From: Trichocoleus sp.
GTDB taxonomy: Bacteria > Cyanobacteriota > Cyanobacteriia > Elainellales > Elainellaceae
DNA length: 64,000 bases
Direction: 5' to 3'
NCBI GenBank assembly: GCA_036702865.1
Contig: DATNQD010000087.1
Span: 124,001-188,000 of the forward strand
Position numbers and translations under genes: made by a program. The notes under the pieces were generated by a model. That model ran no database searches. It was given only the letters and a program-made list of their open reading frames with translations, and was not told where the DNA came from. Positions within the stretch are counted from its first letter, which is position 1, and each line of letters starts with the position of its first letter. This document shows positions 30,102 through 40,133 of this stretch, piece after piece.

Positions 30102-30629
30102 TCATGCTGCCCACCTTGCCGATCGCAAAATTGCAACCTGATCGAGGAGGCGTAAGTGACGTTCCTCTCTCTGCATTGCCCATTCCCCTCTTAGAAAAGG
30201 AGCCATACTATCGGCAATATTATTCGGCATTTGAATTTCTTCAATATCCAGCCAGTCCATCCCCACAATTCGATCGACTGCCAAGCCCAACATGGCATCT
30301 TGATCTTCGACTGCAATAACCGAAATTTCTGGGCGATCGGTGCTGAGCGGGGTTGGATCGCCTAAAAACTGTCCTAAATCTGCAACCCAGATTACCCGTC
30401 CCCGGACATTGAGCGTTCCTAGCAGCAGCGGCGAAACGTTGGGAATTGGGGTAATTCGATCCGGGGGAGAGGCAATCACCTCGCGAATACCTGTAGCAGG
30501 GAGGGCGAATTCTTCTCCTGAAGCGACAAAGAAACGCAGGTGTAGTTCACCTTCAGGACTTTCCAACTCCTGCAATTCAGGCGCTTGATCCTGTCCTCGA
30601 CCTGTCAAAAAATCCGGGTTGCCTATCAT
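30102..30629 (-). CDS. hmpC: CheW-like adaptor of the hmp locus
   Basis: The 175-residue protein is a single CheW domain, which links the receptor HmpD to the kinase HmpE. Family blocks are FALPATGIREVIASP, the NVRGRVIWVADLGQFLG stretch and DRIVGMDWLDIEEI. It lies 44 bases upstream of hmpD and 182 bases downstream of hmpB, in the same direction. Confidence 0.92.
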   Translation of the reverse strand: MIGNPDFLTGRGQDQAPELQELESPEGELHLRFFVASGEEFALPATGIREVIASPPDRITPIPNVSPLLLGTLNVRGRVIWVADLGQFLGDPTPLSTDRPEISVIAVEDQDAMLGLAVDRIVGMDWLDIEEIQMPNNIADSMAPFLRGEWAMQREERHLRLLDQVAILRSARWAA

Positions 30630-30811
30630 CGACTCTGACCTACTTATGCAGCGGGAAATTAGGAATAACCTTCACCCTTAACCTACCCCTATCTAGAAGT
30701 TCTATATCACTTTTGGCAATGGTGCTTAGCCTTAATTAATGTTTTAACTCAATCCTTGATCTACTCCTATCGGCCATTTATCAAATGTTGATCAAGATTT
30801 GAGTAAGATAT

Positions 30812-31177
30812 TTACCCTCGTAGAAGTTGTTTTACCGTCCCCACTAACTCGGTAGGCTGGAAGGGTTTTGCAATATAGGCATCTGCTCCCTGTTTCATGC
30901 CCCAATAGCGATCGAATTCTTCACCTTTAGAAGAACACATCACGACTGGAACATTTTGTGTTTTAGGGTCGGATTTGAGCCGCCGACAAACTTCATAGCC
31001 GTTCATCTTTGGCATCACAATATCTAAGACAACCAGATCAGGACAATGCCCCTGAATTTTCTCTAGAGCCTCAACTCCATCTCCAGCAATCGTGACATTT
31101 AACCCACTTTTTCTCAACAGATCACTAATCATTTCCCGCTGAGATACGCTATCTTCAACCACTAAAACTGTACTCAT
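30812..31177 (-). CDS. hmpB: CheY/PilH-like response regulator of the hmp locus
   Basis: A lone 121-residue receiver domain. The acidic pocket (VVEDS), phospho-accepting D52 (VVLDIVMPKMNG), the switch serine in MCSSKG and lysine in IAKPF are all in place. As a stand-alone receiver it should carry the signal from HmpE to the pilus motors or their regulators. It sits between hmpA and hmpC. Confidence 0.94.
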   Translation of the reverse strand: MSTVLVVEDSVSQREMISDLLRKSGLNVTIAGDGVEALEKIQGHCPDLVVLDIVMPKMNGYEVCRRLKSDPKTQNVPVVMCSSKGEEFDRYWGMKQGADAYIAKPFQPTELVGTVKQLLRG

Positions 31178-31488
31178 AAAACTAACCTACTGCCCCTTGA
31201 CGATAACGGATGGACTGGCACTCAACTGAACTAGGAGAGCATTTGCTGCCCAGGAATCTTGACCATCACGTCTTTAAAGTCGTAAATACTTACTTTAATT
31301 AAATCTAAAACTGTAGTTGCCCGGTAAATTGCTCTGACCCCACAGGGATATTGAATCGAAGCTACAGAGCACTGGGGCTGCTCTTGAATTATGACCCTAT
31401 CCCTTCTTTATTCCAACAATCTTAATCCTCTCAGGAATTCACAATAGGAATTAGACGTGGGAAAAGCTAAATTGGCGCCATCTGTCTC
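31178..31488. other. Intergenic stretch between hmpA and hmpB
   Basis: About 310 bases with no reading frame worth calling. Its length suggests that hmpB-E may have a promoter of their own apart from hmpA, but I cannot identify one. Confidence 0.35.
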
Positions 31489-32700
31489 TCACTCCAACTC
31501 TACTGCTTCAGCAAGCAGCTTATCGAGTTTAGGGCGATCGGGCTGACCCACCCCCACATATCTTTCAACAAGCATCAACAGTTCCCCCTCTCCAAACGGC
31601 TTAGTTAAATAGTCAGTTGCACCAACCATGCGGGCACGAACGCGATCGATAAATCCGTCTTTGCCAGTCAGCATAATAATTGGGGTTTCCCGAAACAGGG
31701 AAGATGTTCGCAGCATGGCACACACTTCGTAGCCATCGAGTTCCGGCATAGTAATATCACACAGAATCAAGTCAGGCTTTAAATAAAACACCAGACTTAA
31801 GGCTTTCAAAGGACTACTGATGGCGCTGGCTTCATAGCCATGACGATTGAGGATGTACTCAACTGTTTTACGAATCGTTGCACCATCATCAATACAGACA
31901 ATGCGGGGAACTTTGTCTCGCTGGAGCAGGCTCATGTCCCGTTTTTGAATTGCAGACTCCTCCAAAGCAGAATAGTTGACCTGTACCAAACCCTGCTGGA
32001 CGTAAGGATAGACCGCGCGAGCAACCGTGACGATATCCCGGTTCAAATAGCGCGCCATCTGCCGCAAAGACGTTTTGCCATCAACCCACCACTCCAGAGC
32101 ACGGAAGGAAGTTGCCGTTAAAGTTTCTCGCAGTTGAGCTGCGTTTGTGATGATAGGGCATTGGTCAGGGGATTGAATATGCGGGTGAAACTGCTTCCAC
32201 TCTTGCACCTGCTTCATAATTTGCGCGATCAGCGGCGCAATCTCTAGCGTAATCAGCTGGGGCGACAGAGCAGAACTCAATTCAAAGATGAACGACCCCT
32301 GATGCAGGCTAAGCAGATCAAACAACGTCTCCTGTACCATCCCCTGAATAATGCTGCGTCCTTGGGCTGGTGTAATCACATGCTTCTCAAGCAGCGCCCA
32401 TAGGTACCCATATTCAGGCGCGTTTATCGTGGCGATCGAGGAGCCACTCGTCTGGTCAAGTGCCTTTTCTAGCTTGTAGCGGCGCAGATAGCTACGCAGG
32501 CGATCTAAATTACTGGCACTGTGCCCTGCATAAATAATTTGTCCGTTGAGAAAAAAGACAAACCAGGAAAAGTGATTGTCTGTTCTTGTACTGCTGCCTG
32601 ATGTTCCATGGGTTTCGACAAACAATTCTCCGGTTCTCTGCCCTAGCTCAATCAGCTGGAGAATACTGCGGATGTCAATTTCGCTCAGCTTACCCTGCAT
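31489..32700 (-). CDS. hmpA: PatA-like response regulator of the hmp locus
   Basis: The 403-residue protein joins an N-terminal DUF4388/PatA domain (MQGKLSEIDIRSILQLIE, GELFVET, NGQIIYAGHS) to a C-terminal receiver with phospho-accepting D315 (ILCDITMPELDG) and the conserved lysine in LTKPFGEG. This is the architecture of PatA and of the first gene of hmp/pil-type taxis loci. It has a middle region resembling the PatA central domain. It is divergent from hmpF across about 770 bases. Confidence 0.9.
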   Translation of the reverse strand: MQGKLSEIDIRSILQLIELGQRTGELFVETHGTSGSSTRTDNHFSWFVFFLNGQIIYAGHSASNLDRLRSYLRRYKLEKALDQTSGSSIATINAPEYGYLWALLEKHVITPAQGRSIIQGMVQETLFDLLSLHQGSFIFELSSALSPQLITLEIAPLIAQIMKQVQEWKQFHPHIQSPDQCPIITNAAQLRETLTATSFRALEWWVDGKTSLRQMARYLNRDIVTVARAVYPYVQQGLVQVNYSALEESAIQKRDMSLLQRDKVPRIVCIDDGATIRKTVEYILNRHGYEASAISSPLKALSLVFYLKPDLILCDITMPELDGYEVCAMLRTSSLFRETPIIMLTGKDGFIDRVRARMVGATDYLTKPFGEGELLMLVERYVGVGQPDRPKLDKLLAEAVELE

Positions 32701-33466
32701 TCAATCCCACTTCTCTCCTCATAATATGAACTAGCGCCCACAATTGTTATGGATTCAATATAGCTTTGGCAGTGACGTGAACAGCCGAAACTGCCCCGAT
32801 GTAAACTATCTCTAGAATTCCCTATTTTCTTGTAGAAATAACCGATCGTCTCTTGACCAACGAGGTAAACAGAGCTTAAGCAGTTAGGAGCTTAGAATCT
32901 CGCTGCTTGTCTTTGTTGCAGCCTGAAGAATTTAGGGAACTCTGGGGTAAAGGAGCAAAATGCTCGACTGTTCACTCTAGGCTCTCCATCCCTTTCACAA
33001 TTGCTTGCTCGTTACATTGTCCCTGAGCAGATCTATCGCGTCACGCATTACCGCCAGAGGGTGATAGTGCTAAAGTTAACAGGAAAACCTTGAAACTAGA
33101 CTCTCTACCTATTTGAGGTCGGTTTTGCGAGTAGTTAGGGTTTGTATTCGGCGGCTACAGTGGGAGGTATTGGCGGAATTGACGAACGTTGAGTCAGATT
33201 CGTTAGGATTGGCTACAGAGCGATGACAGTATGAAACATCACTATGAGATATTCCTAGTCCATTGGCTTCGTTCCTCATAAAACCCCAAGATTCAGTTTT
33301 TCAGAATTTTCCTTCAAACAAATTTTGAAGTGCACAATCTTAGCGTAGGGCGAATGCAGAAACAGAGACCTTGCTATCACAAGATGTTCATTACAAGATC
33401 AAGGCAAAAACTCGATTAAAGAGCAGCGATTCGGTTGAATATTTAGGTCAAGAGGGGATTGTTGGC
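32701..33466. other. Divergent control region between hmpA and hmpF
   Basis: About 770 bases lie between the two divergent genes. On the hmpA side (minus strand) there are TATATT and TATTAT boxes within about 80 bases of the start but no clear -35 partner. I see no small gene. In Nostoc punctiforme the equivalent genes are switched on in hormogonia by a sigma-factor cascade; I could not confirm a matching promoter here. Confidence 0.4.
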
Positions 33467-35206
33467 GTGCTGTACTTAGCGGAAGTTCAGAGAAAAGCCA
33501 GAGTGCTTGGTGCAGGAAAGGCAGAGTTCAAATTATTGGCTTGTCAGCGAAGTGAGAATAGCTGGAGTTCAGTTGCAGGCGAAGAACTTGTTGCGGCTCC
33601 AGATGATGTGCCCTACAGTGCAGGGGCGCTTGTCATGGTTGAACTTAGCTCCAATAAGCAGCTTCAACGACATACAGAAGCAGGGCGGCAACTCGTTAGC
33701 ATTCTGCAAAACTTTTCTCGGCTTCAAGAGAAGGCAAAGACTCAAGAAGAAGAAATTGAACAGTGGAAGCAGTCGCTGACTTATCAGAGCCAGGAGCTAA
33801 ACCGCCGTGAAATGGAGATGGAGGCGCGGTTAGAGCAGCTTCAGCAAATGGAGGAAGACTTTGAGCGTTTGGAGCAGCAGCAGCAAGAAACCGATGCAGC
33901 AAAAGCAGAAGTCGATCGTCTGCGAGAAGAGTTTGATCGTAAAACGCAGGAACTGGAAGGAGCCTGGGCACAGCTACATGGCGAAATGAACCGTCTGGAA
34001 GACAAGCGCTGTGAGCTGGAACAGGCAACAGTCTTAGATGAAGGACAAGCCCATTATCTGCAAGAATTGCTCAATCGCCTGTCTGGAGCTGTTGCCCCAA
34101 CGGATTCCATTCAAGAACAGCTAAATCTTTCGTTTGAAGTTATTAGACAGCAGCAGCAAACGCTTGATCAGTTCTGGCAAGGATTGGAACAGCAGCGAAA
34201 CACAGCCCAGCAGCTTCAGGCTGAAGTAGACCCGAAGACACAAGCAATTCAAGAGCGCTGGCAGCGATGGCACGAAGCCCAGGTATTTCTGGAACAAGCC
34301 AAAGCTGACTTAAAGGCAAACCAGGATACGCTGCATCTCAAGCAAGAATATAGGCTAACGCTGAGCCAGTATCTCCAGGGGCAAGAAACTCTGCATCTGC
34401 AAATTTCGCAACTGGCAGGTGGTTCAGAGAAGGTTGATTTAGCAGGGCTGGAAAAACTGCCGCTTGATGAACTACAAACGATCGTTCGGGACCTGGAAAA
34501 AGATCTGGAAAAGCTGTCTCGCTTTGTTCACAGCCAGGAAGAAGAACTGACACTACAACAAGAAGCGATCGATGAGCTAAAGACCCAGATTCAGCAGGCA
34601 AGTGAGTACGATCGACTAAGGCTAGAAACGGAACTGGCAGACGAACAAGATCGCTACCAGATGCTTAACGAAACTTTGGTGGGTCAGCGGCGTAATCTAC
34701 AAGACCGTGAAACCGTTCTCAAGCAGCATCAAACAGTTTTAGCACGTCGTCAGGGACATCCCGTTGAGGAAAGCAGCCGCAGTCTAGAGCTAGAACCTGT
34801 TTTAAGTCGAGTTGAGCAACTGCGCCAGCAGCAAGCCCAAGAACTCCAAGTCCTGGAAGCTCAAATCCAACAGATGCAACAGACGATCGAAACCTTGCAA
34901 CGAGCGGTTGATCAGCAGACCAGCCAGCAGGACATCGAGCGGGACGAGCTTCGTCAGCTTGAACAGCAGCTTAAGGCTCAGACAGCTCAGGTTGCAGAAC
35001 TGTGGGGTAGGGTCAATACTTACCTGGAGGCACTGCAACCGATGCAGGACAGCCTCAACGAACTTCGGCAAAAATCAGAATCGATCGCTGCAATGATGAC
35101 CCAGTTTCAGGAAGCCAGCGACTATCAGCTACAGGCTATTTCTGAGATGCGGGATTCAATCCTGCGGCTTGCCAATCCTCAAATGCCAGAGTTGGCAGCG
35201 TCTTAG
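33467..35206 (+). CDS. hmpF: HmpF-like coiled-coil pilus motility/taxis protein
   Basis: HmpF is needed for type IV pilus motility and localises to cell poles in Nostoc; its gene lies beside the hmp locus. Here the protein has a short N-terminal globular domain (VLYLAEVQRKARVLGAGKAEFKLLACQR in two parts) and then almost 450 residues of Glu/Gln/Leu-rich coiled coil. I prefer the GTG at 33467 (579 residues) because the conserved domain starts at VLYLAEV and AGAGGGG lies upstream. The only other in-frame start is a TTG at 33371, adding 32 residues; no ATG is available in that region. Confidence 0.85.
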   Translation: MLYLAEVQRKARVLGAGKAEFKLLACQRSENSWSSVAGEELVAAPDDVPYSAGALVMVELSSNKQLQRHTEAGRQLVSILQNFSRLQEKAKTQEEEIEQWKQSLTYQSQELNRREMEMEARLEQLQQMEEDFERLEQQQQETDAAKAEVDRLREEFDRKTQELEGAWAQLHGEMNRLEDKRCELEQATVLDEGQAHYLQELLNRLSGAVAPTDSIQEQLNLSFEVIRQQQQTLDQFWQGLEQQRNTAQQLQAEVDPKTQAIQERWQRWHEAQVFLEQAKADLKANQDTLHLKQEYRLTLSQYLQGQETLHLQISQLAGGSEKVDLAGLEKLPLDELQTIVRDLEKDLEKLSRFVHSQEEELTLQQEAIDELKTQIQQASEYDRLRLETELADEQDRYQMLNETLVGQRRNLQDRETVLKQHQTVLARRQGHPVEESSRSLELEPVLSRVEQLRQQQAQELQVLEAQIQQMQQTIETLQRAVDQQTSQQDIERDELRQLEQQLKAQTAQVAELWGRVNTYLEALQPMQDSLNELRQKSESIAAMMTQFQEASDYQLQAISEMRDSILRLANPQMPELAAS

Positions 35207-35285
35207 GAGGGGTAATGAAGGGTAGATGGTAGAGAGGTCAGGGAGCAGGAAATAAGCGTAGGTTAAGTTGATCTCGAACTCTGTT

Positions 35286-36341
35286 CTAAGCCTGGAGATT
35301 GTTTTTGCTGATTACAATCCAGTCGTTTTGGACTTGGGCGATCGAGCCACCAGGAAAGGGGTCAGTCCGGCTACGGTTAGGGGCAGTAATCAGGGAGACA
35401 AGCTTTTCAATGTGATTGAAGGTAGGAGACTGAGGAAGCTGCGATTGAAGCACCTGACGCATTACTCTTCTTTGCAGTGCTAGCGGAACTGATTGCAGCA
35501 CCACACGATTTATCTGCACTGAGTAAGTGTTTAGATCCAAAGGTATCTTCCCTGAGTCTTCCCCTATCCTCGTTTCTATGTCCTCCTTTCCCCCGATCGC
35601 CTGCTTCAACAGCGCTTGAGCCATTGCTTCCAGGCAATCTACATCTGCTTGCAGCAGTTCGGCAGTTTGAGCCAGGACTGATTCAGCCTGTGGGTTAAAG
35701 TGAGTTTGTAAATAGGGGAAAAGCTCGTTGCGAATGCGGTTGCGCTTATAGCGATCGTCCCAGTTTGTGCTGTCTTCCCAGACTTGTAGGTCAACTGTCT
35801 GACAAAATTGAGCAGTTTCTTGCCGCGTGAAGTCGAGTAGTGGACGGATCAGCCAAAGATTTGCGCTGAGTTCACGTTTCCAAGACAGGGCTTGCAGTCC
35901 GTCTGTGCCGCTGCCGCGCAGTAGGTTGTACAAGAGGGTTTCGGCTCGATCGCTGGCAGTGTGCCCAGTAGCTACGTAAGCAAATTTTTGTGCCTGAGCA
36001 ATGTCGCTGAGTGCTTGATATCGCCATTCTCTGGCAGCAGCTTCACTGCGAATCTCCATTGTGGCAGCAGCACTGTAGTAAGGCAGGTTCCAGGCTTGAG
36101 CAAGCTTCTGGACATAAGCTGCATTTGCGCCTGCATCCGATCGCCAACCATGATTACAATGTGCAATGCCCAGCCGCCAATTCCATTTGGGCTGCAAGTC
36201 GAGCAATAACCGCGCCAAACAAAGCGAATCTTGACCACCCGAAACCGCAATCAGCAGAGACTGATGTTTGGGAACCAGCGATCGAGCACGAAGCATCTGG
36301 TGGAGCTGGGCGTGAAGGGGCGACCAGGGGGAAGGGAACAC
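35286..36341 (-). CDS. tilS: tRNA(Ile)-lysidine synthase
   Basis: TilS turns the CAU anticodon of a tRNA-Ile into lysidine-AU so that it reads AUA; it is essential. The ATP-pyrophosphatase motif SGGQDS is at residues 33-38, followed by GIAHCNHGWRSDAGANA and the VATGHTASDRAETLLYNLLRGSG block. A C-terminal domain ends near the stop. The start is uncertain: homologues begin near the WSPLH segment, which fits the GTG at 36341 (351 residues). A run of three ATG codons (36410-36416) is an alternative that would overlap the KGK gene by about 30 bases. It is the last gene of the ccsA-KGK-tilS run. Confidence 0.88.
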   Translation of the reverse strand: MFPSPWSPLHAQLHQMLRARSLVPKHQSLLIAVSGGQDSLCLARLLLDLQPKWNWRLGIAHCNHGWRSDAGANAAYVQKLAQAWNLPYYSAAATMEIRSEAAAREWRYQALSDIAQAQKFAYVATGHTASDRAETLLYNLLRGSGTDGLQALSWKRELSANLWLIRPLLDFTRQETAQFCQTVDLQVWEDSTNWDDRYKRNRIRNELFPYLQTHFNPQAESVLAQTAELLQADVDCLEAMAQALLKQAIGGKEDIETRIGEDSGKIPLDLNTYSVQINRVVLQSVPLALQRRVMRQVLQSQLPQSPTFNHIEKLVSLITAPNRSRTDPFPGGSIAQVQNDWIVISKNNLQA

Positions 36342-36378
36342 AGGCAACAGAACCCGGAAAGGGAAGGCAAGAAGGGGG

Positions 36379-36963
36379 CTAGTAGCCGCGATCCTTGGGA
36401 TAGAGGTCATCATCATCGCCCCAGTCGTCGGTGTTGTCTCGCTTGTAGACATCCTCACGGGTAGGTCGGAGAAAGATTTCGGGACGACCGTAGGGATTAT
36501 TGGGACGCTCTGCAGGACGGCTATACGAGTCATCCGGGCGATCGGGTGGTGCGTAGGGGTCTTCAATCCGATTCCCAGAACGGCTGTATGAATCTTCAGG
36601 ACGTTCAACAGGACGGCTATCAACAGGACGGCTATAAGAGTCCTCTGCCCGCTCGGGGAGAGTATCTCGTTTCAACCGGCTCTCGCCTAATAGTTTGGGG
36701 CGTTCTGGTGCAAATTCCAACCGCACTCGGACTTTACCCCGTTGCCAACCAGAATTGCCCAGCCGCAACACTTCGCAGCTCAAGCCTCGATCGCTAAACC
36801 AGCCTTCCTGCGCTTCCGACCACTCATCCTCTTGTTCACTAATGAGCTGTGCCAAAGCATCCAGCAGTTCACTCACCTTAAAAGTGGGGTTTGGCAGGAG
36901 CACCCGCCCCGATCGAACATGGAGGACTTCATCGCTGCTCAATACTTCAAATTCTTCATCCAT
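36379..36963 (-). CDS. KGK domain protein with a repetitive C-terminal tail
   Basis: The 194-residue protein has an N-terminal KGK-type domain (about residues 1-95), a cyanobacterial family of unknown function. Visible blocks are EVLSSDEVLHVRSGRVLL, TFKVSELLDALAQLI and GWQRGKVRVRLEF; the RGK stands where the family usually has KGK. The tail is disordered, with repeated DSYSRP-like units, and ends in a strongly acidic DDWGDDDD segment. It begins 12 bases after ccsA and is probably co-transcribed with it. Confidence 0.7.
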   Translation of the reverse strand: MDEEFEVLSSDEVLHVRSGRVLLPNPTFKVSELLDALAQLISEQEDEWSEAQEGWFSDRGLSCEVLRLGNSGWQRGKVRVRLEFAPERPKLLGESRLKRDTLPERAEDSYSRPVDSRPVERPEDSYSRSGNRIEDPYAPPDRPDDSYSRPAERPNNPYGRPEIFLRPTREDVYKRDNTDDWGDDDDLYPKDRGY

Positions 36964-36975
36964 CGGTTTCTTCTC

Positions 36976-37989
36976 CTAAAAGAACCAGCCATAGCTGTGT
37001 AAGCCTTTGCCCAGCAAATTCACGCCCAGGTAGCAAACCCAAACCACAACAAATCCAGATGCTGCCAAAATTGCCGGACGACGACCCTGCCAACCTCGCG
37101 TAATTCGAGCATGTAGATAAGCAGCAAAAACGAGCCATGTAATCAACGCCCAGGTTTCTTTTGGATCCCAACTCCAGTATGAGCCCCAGGCTTCATTTGC
37201 CCAAACTGCCCCTGCAATAATGCCGATTGTTAACAGCGGAAAGCCCAAACCAATGATGCGGTAGCTAATATTATCGAGTGTGTCTGCCAGGTTAAACCGC
37301 TGTGGCGAAAGGTGAATTGTTTCTGCAGAAGAGGTGGCGATCGGCGTCAGGACAGCCGTATTACTAGTTGGATCCAGAGTAACTTCAGTTGCAGGAGACG
37401 CTGTACCCGTTTCTGCCGCCCGATGCAGCCGATAGCGCGGTTCGCGATAGCCACCTGTTCCAACAGAACTCCCTTTTAGCTCAATTTCTCGTCCCCGGGT
37501 CACAACCAGGAAAGCAACCGCCAGCAGCGAACCTACCATCAGGGCTGCATAGCTTAGCAGCATGACGCTGACATGCATCATCAGCCAATTGGACTTGAGG
37601 GCAGGAACGAGGGGTTCTGCAGTTTGCATCGTAGCAGGCAGAGAGAGCGTCGCAAAGGCAGTAATTGCCATCGCCACCGGAGCCGTCACTGCACCAACCA
37701 GCGAACTGCGGCTCATGTTTTCTGCCACAAAATGCATCGCCGTCATGCCCCAGGCAATGAAAAACAGTGACTCATATAGATTACTGAGAGGGAAATAGCC
37801 TGCTTCAATCCATCTTGCTCCGAGTAGTGCAGCAATGCAGAGGTTGGCGATCGCCATGCCCGTTGTACCTATCATTGACAGATAGGGAATTTGGGGGAAT
37901 GCTGCACCCGCCCAATAGACCAGCATTGTTAGAAACAAAACGGCGAAAGAGGCATTATCGAGCCAGTTTTGAAGTGCAACCAGATCCAT
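36976..37989 (-). CDS. ccsA: Cytochrome c biogenesis protein CcsA (often listed as CcsB in bacteria)
   Basis: This is the heme-handling membrane protein of system II cytochrome c maturation, the counterpart of chloroplast Ycf5. It delivers heme for attachment to cytochrome f, c6 and c550. The 337-residue protein has about eight membrane helices and the tryptophan-rich heme motif [18 protein letters not shown] near residue 270, with histidines in flanking helices ([17 protein letters not shown]). A hydrophilic insert of about 70 residues lies in the middle. The plant-style name is CcsA; bacterial databases often call the same family CcsB. Confidence 0.93.
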   Translation of the reverse strand: MDLVALQNWLDNASFAVLFLTMLVYWAGAAFPQIPYLSMIGTTGMAIANLCIAALLGARWIEAGYFPLSNLYESLFFIAWGMTAMHFVAENMSRSSLVGAVTAPVAMAITAFATLSLPATMQTAEPLVPALKSNWLMMHVSVMLLSYAALMVGSLLAVAFLVVTRGREIELKGSSVGTGGYREPRYRLHRAAETGTASPATEVTLDPTSNTAVLTPIATSSAETIHLSPQRFNLADTLDNISYRIIGLGFPLLTIGIIAGAVWANEAWGSYWSWDPKETWALITWLVFAAYLHARITRGWQGRRPAILAASGFVVVWVCYLGVNLLGKGLHSYGWFF

Positions 37990-38205
37990 CCAGAGTATCT
38001 CCAGCGTGAGTGATGCGGATTGAATCGCGCATGTGATCCTTCTCTATCGTACCGAGCCTGTTTACCGATTTGAATTTTGGGCTGAGATTTTGTCGTAGAG
38101 GGTAGGGGATGTAGGAGCAGGAGCCAGGAACGATCGGGCAATCTGCGCCATGTTTTAGCTGCATCATTAGCTGCATCAAGGTGTCTTGATAGCGCACCGA
38201 TTGGG

Positions 38206-39942
38206 CTATTGGGCTGGAGCAGGGCTGGCAGAAGGGCTGATTTGAGGAGCAGGCAGCGCACCAGGAGCCTTCGGAGATTTGTTCATTTGAAGCTCGATAT
38301 CGTAGCGCATTGTTCGCCCGTCCTGAATTGCCGTCGTGACACCGATCGCCCGAATTGCATTTACCACTTTCTGATTGTTAGCAGGGAGTTTGGGCAGCGG
38401 TAGCGCTACGTTTGGATTCGCCAGCCGATCGAGATTAACAAAAAACTGCCCGTTCTTTTCCTTTAAGTCAGAGGAAACAGCGCCTTGAAACAGGGGATCT
38501 TGCGCCAGGGGCGTGGTTGAGGCAGGCAGAATTGTACTGGCGAGGTTAGGTCCGATCGCCAAAAACGCAACGTTACTATCCAGCCAACCGCGAGTCATGC
38601 TCAATGAGCCAAAGGGAGAGACCCAGGTAACAACAGGTTGACCCGATAGTTTTGCTTCCGTGACCTGATAGCGATATCGCTCGCCCACTACCTTATCAAG
38701 TTTTTGGAAGGCAGCGTCTGCTTTACGGCGATCGGTCGTTTGTGCCAGCAGGAGGACACCGGCACGCGGCTGAGGTGATTGCCCAGATGGAGGAGCAGCG
38801 ATCAGCGCCAGGGAAAACTCGCCATCCATCCAGTCCACCATGTCTTTGTCAAAATCCAATCCAGTCAAGTTATTAAAGCTCTGCCGGATCAGATCAGGGT
38901 TAAACTGACCCCGTGGCGAATTCTCCTGTGGCTGCCCCAACGTTTGCCAGAACTGCTCAAAACTGCTGCCAGATGCCATTAAGAGTGAATCTGAGGGAAG
39001 GATAGTTGGCACTTTTTCAGCCCGATTACCGCCCCGGAATCGAATCTTGCTGTCTGAAGGGAGCCAGCCAATTCCCTGAAATCGCACTTGCTCTCGATCG
39101 ACTGTCCCAATGGCGGCAAATCCCTGATTCATCTGAATTGGAATCATTGCCTGAGGCGGAATTGGCTGCATTGGATTATTGGCTGCCAGGGCAGTTGCCT
39201 CCGGAACATTAAGATAGAGCCGCATCCAGGGTTCAGACGTGGTTTCTAGTTGCCGGAATGCTTGCCCATAACCAGGAGCTTGCACGATCGAGGCTTTTCC
39301 TTTATAGACATCGATCACCTGCTCTACTGCCTGCGGATTCTGCGACATCACCACAAAGCGATTGTCAATCACGCTGGCTGCATAAGCGGTTTGAGCCTGC
39401 CCGTGGACTTCCCGGATCTTCAGCCCTTTATAGTCTCGATCAACCCATTCTTGGGTCGAGGAAACCTTGGGCGTTGCCAAAATTTGCTGCGCTTTGTCGG
39501 GTTTGGCGATCGGCAGCACTATCACAGGCGTTTGGGCATCAAGGCTCGCAGGTGAATAAGGTTGAACTTGCTGTGAATTGGCAGCTTGCGGGGGCTGGAG
39601 AAAAGCAACCGTCATTTCTTCCCCAACCCAGGGTTGAATATCGCGCTTGTAGTTCAGATTGTTGGTAGTCAAAAATCGATCGCGCCAATCTGCCAGGCTC
39701 CGATCAAGCATGGCTTGCGATTCAGGAGTACCGAGACGTCGAAGCTGCTGCCATTGCCCCTCGTTTGTGGAGAAGGAAAAAGTGGCGATCGTCTCTTTGG
39801 GCAATACTTCCGACCCCGCAGGCAAACCCACTGCTGTCGGCTTCTGCTGCACCAAGAGCCAGGCAACTGCCCCCCCTGTAATTAGTCCGGCTGCTGCTCC
39901 CAACGTCAGCAATTGCTTCGGTTTTTGTTTCAGCTTCAACAT
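38206..39942 (-). CDS. DUF3352 domain-containing membrane-anchored protein
   Basis: The 578-residue protein has one N-terminal membrane anchor (about residues 10-31), then a large extracytoplasmic DUF3352 domain typical of cyanobacteria. Blocks include LPKETIATFSFSTNEGQW, the WVDRDYKGLKIREVHGQ segment and FAAIGTVDREQVRFQGIGWL. The tail is Pro/Ala/Ser-rich. The function is unknown. I chose the ATG at 39942 (MLKLKQKPKQL), which directly precedes the anchor, over 39969. Confidence 0.82.
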   Translation of the reverse strand: MLKLKQKPKQLLTLGAAAGLITGGAVAWLLVQQKPTAVGLPAGSEVLPKETIATFSFSTNEGQWQQLRRLGTPESQAMLDRSLADWRDRFLTTNNLNYKRDIQPWVGEEMTVAFLQPPQAANSQQVQPYSPASLDAQTPVIVLPIAKPDKAQQILATPKVSSTQEWVDRDYKGLKIREVHGQAQTAYAASVIDNRFVVMSQNPQAVEQVIDVYKGKASIVQAPGYGQAFRQLETTSEPWMRLYLNVPEATALAANNPMQPIPPQAMIPIQMNQGFAAIGTVDREQVRFQGIGWLPSDSKIRFRGGNRAEKVPTILPSDSLLMASGSSFEQFWQTLGQPQENSPRGQFNPDLIRQSFNNLTGLDFDKDMVDWMDGEFSLALIAAPPSGQSPQPRAGVLLLAQTTDRRKADAAFQKLDKVVGERYRYQVTEAKLSGQPVVTWVSPFGSLSMTRGWLDSNVAFLAIGPNLASTILPASTTPLAQDPLFQGAVSSDLKEKNGQFFVNLDRLANPNVALPLPKLPANNQKVVNAIRAIGVTTAIQDGRTMRYDIELQMNKSPKAPGALPAPQISPSASPAPAQ

Positions 39943-40133
39943 TGCGTCATCCCTGCTTATCGATCGCACATTTGAATATAGACGATCGGGACAAGAATGG
40001 AGTTTCAGGTTGAGGAAGCAATCTGGCGATCGGGTTTTGCGGCGCAGATCAACCCTTAGCAGTTGGAGGATTCATTGCAGGTGCTTTAATATTTGTAATC
40101 TCACAGGGTAAATTCCGCTTTTTATAAAGACGC

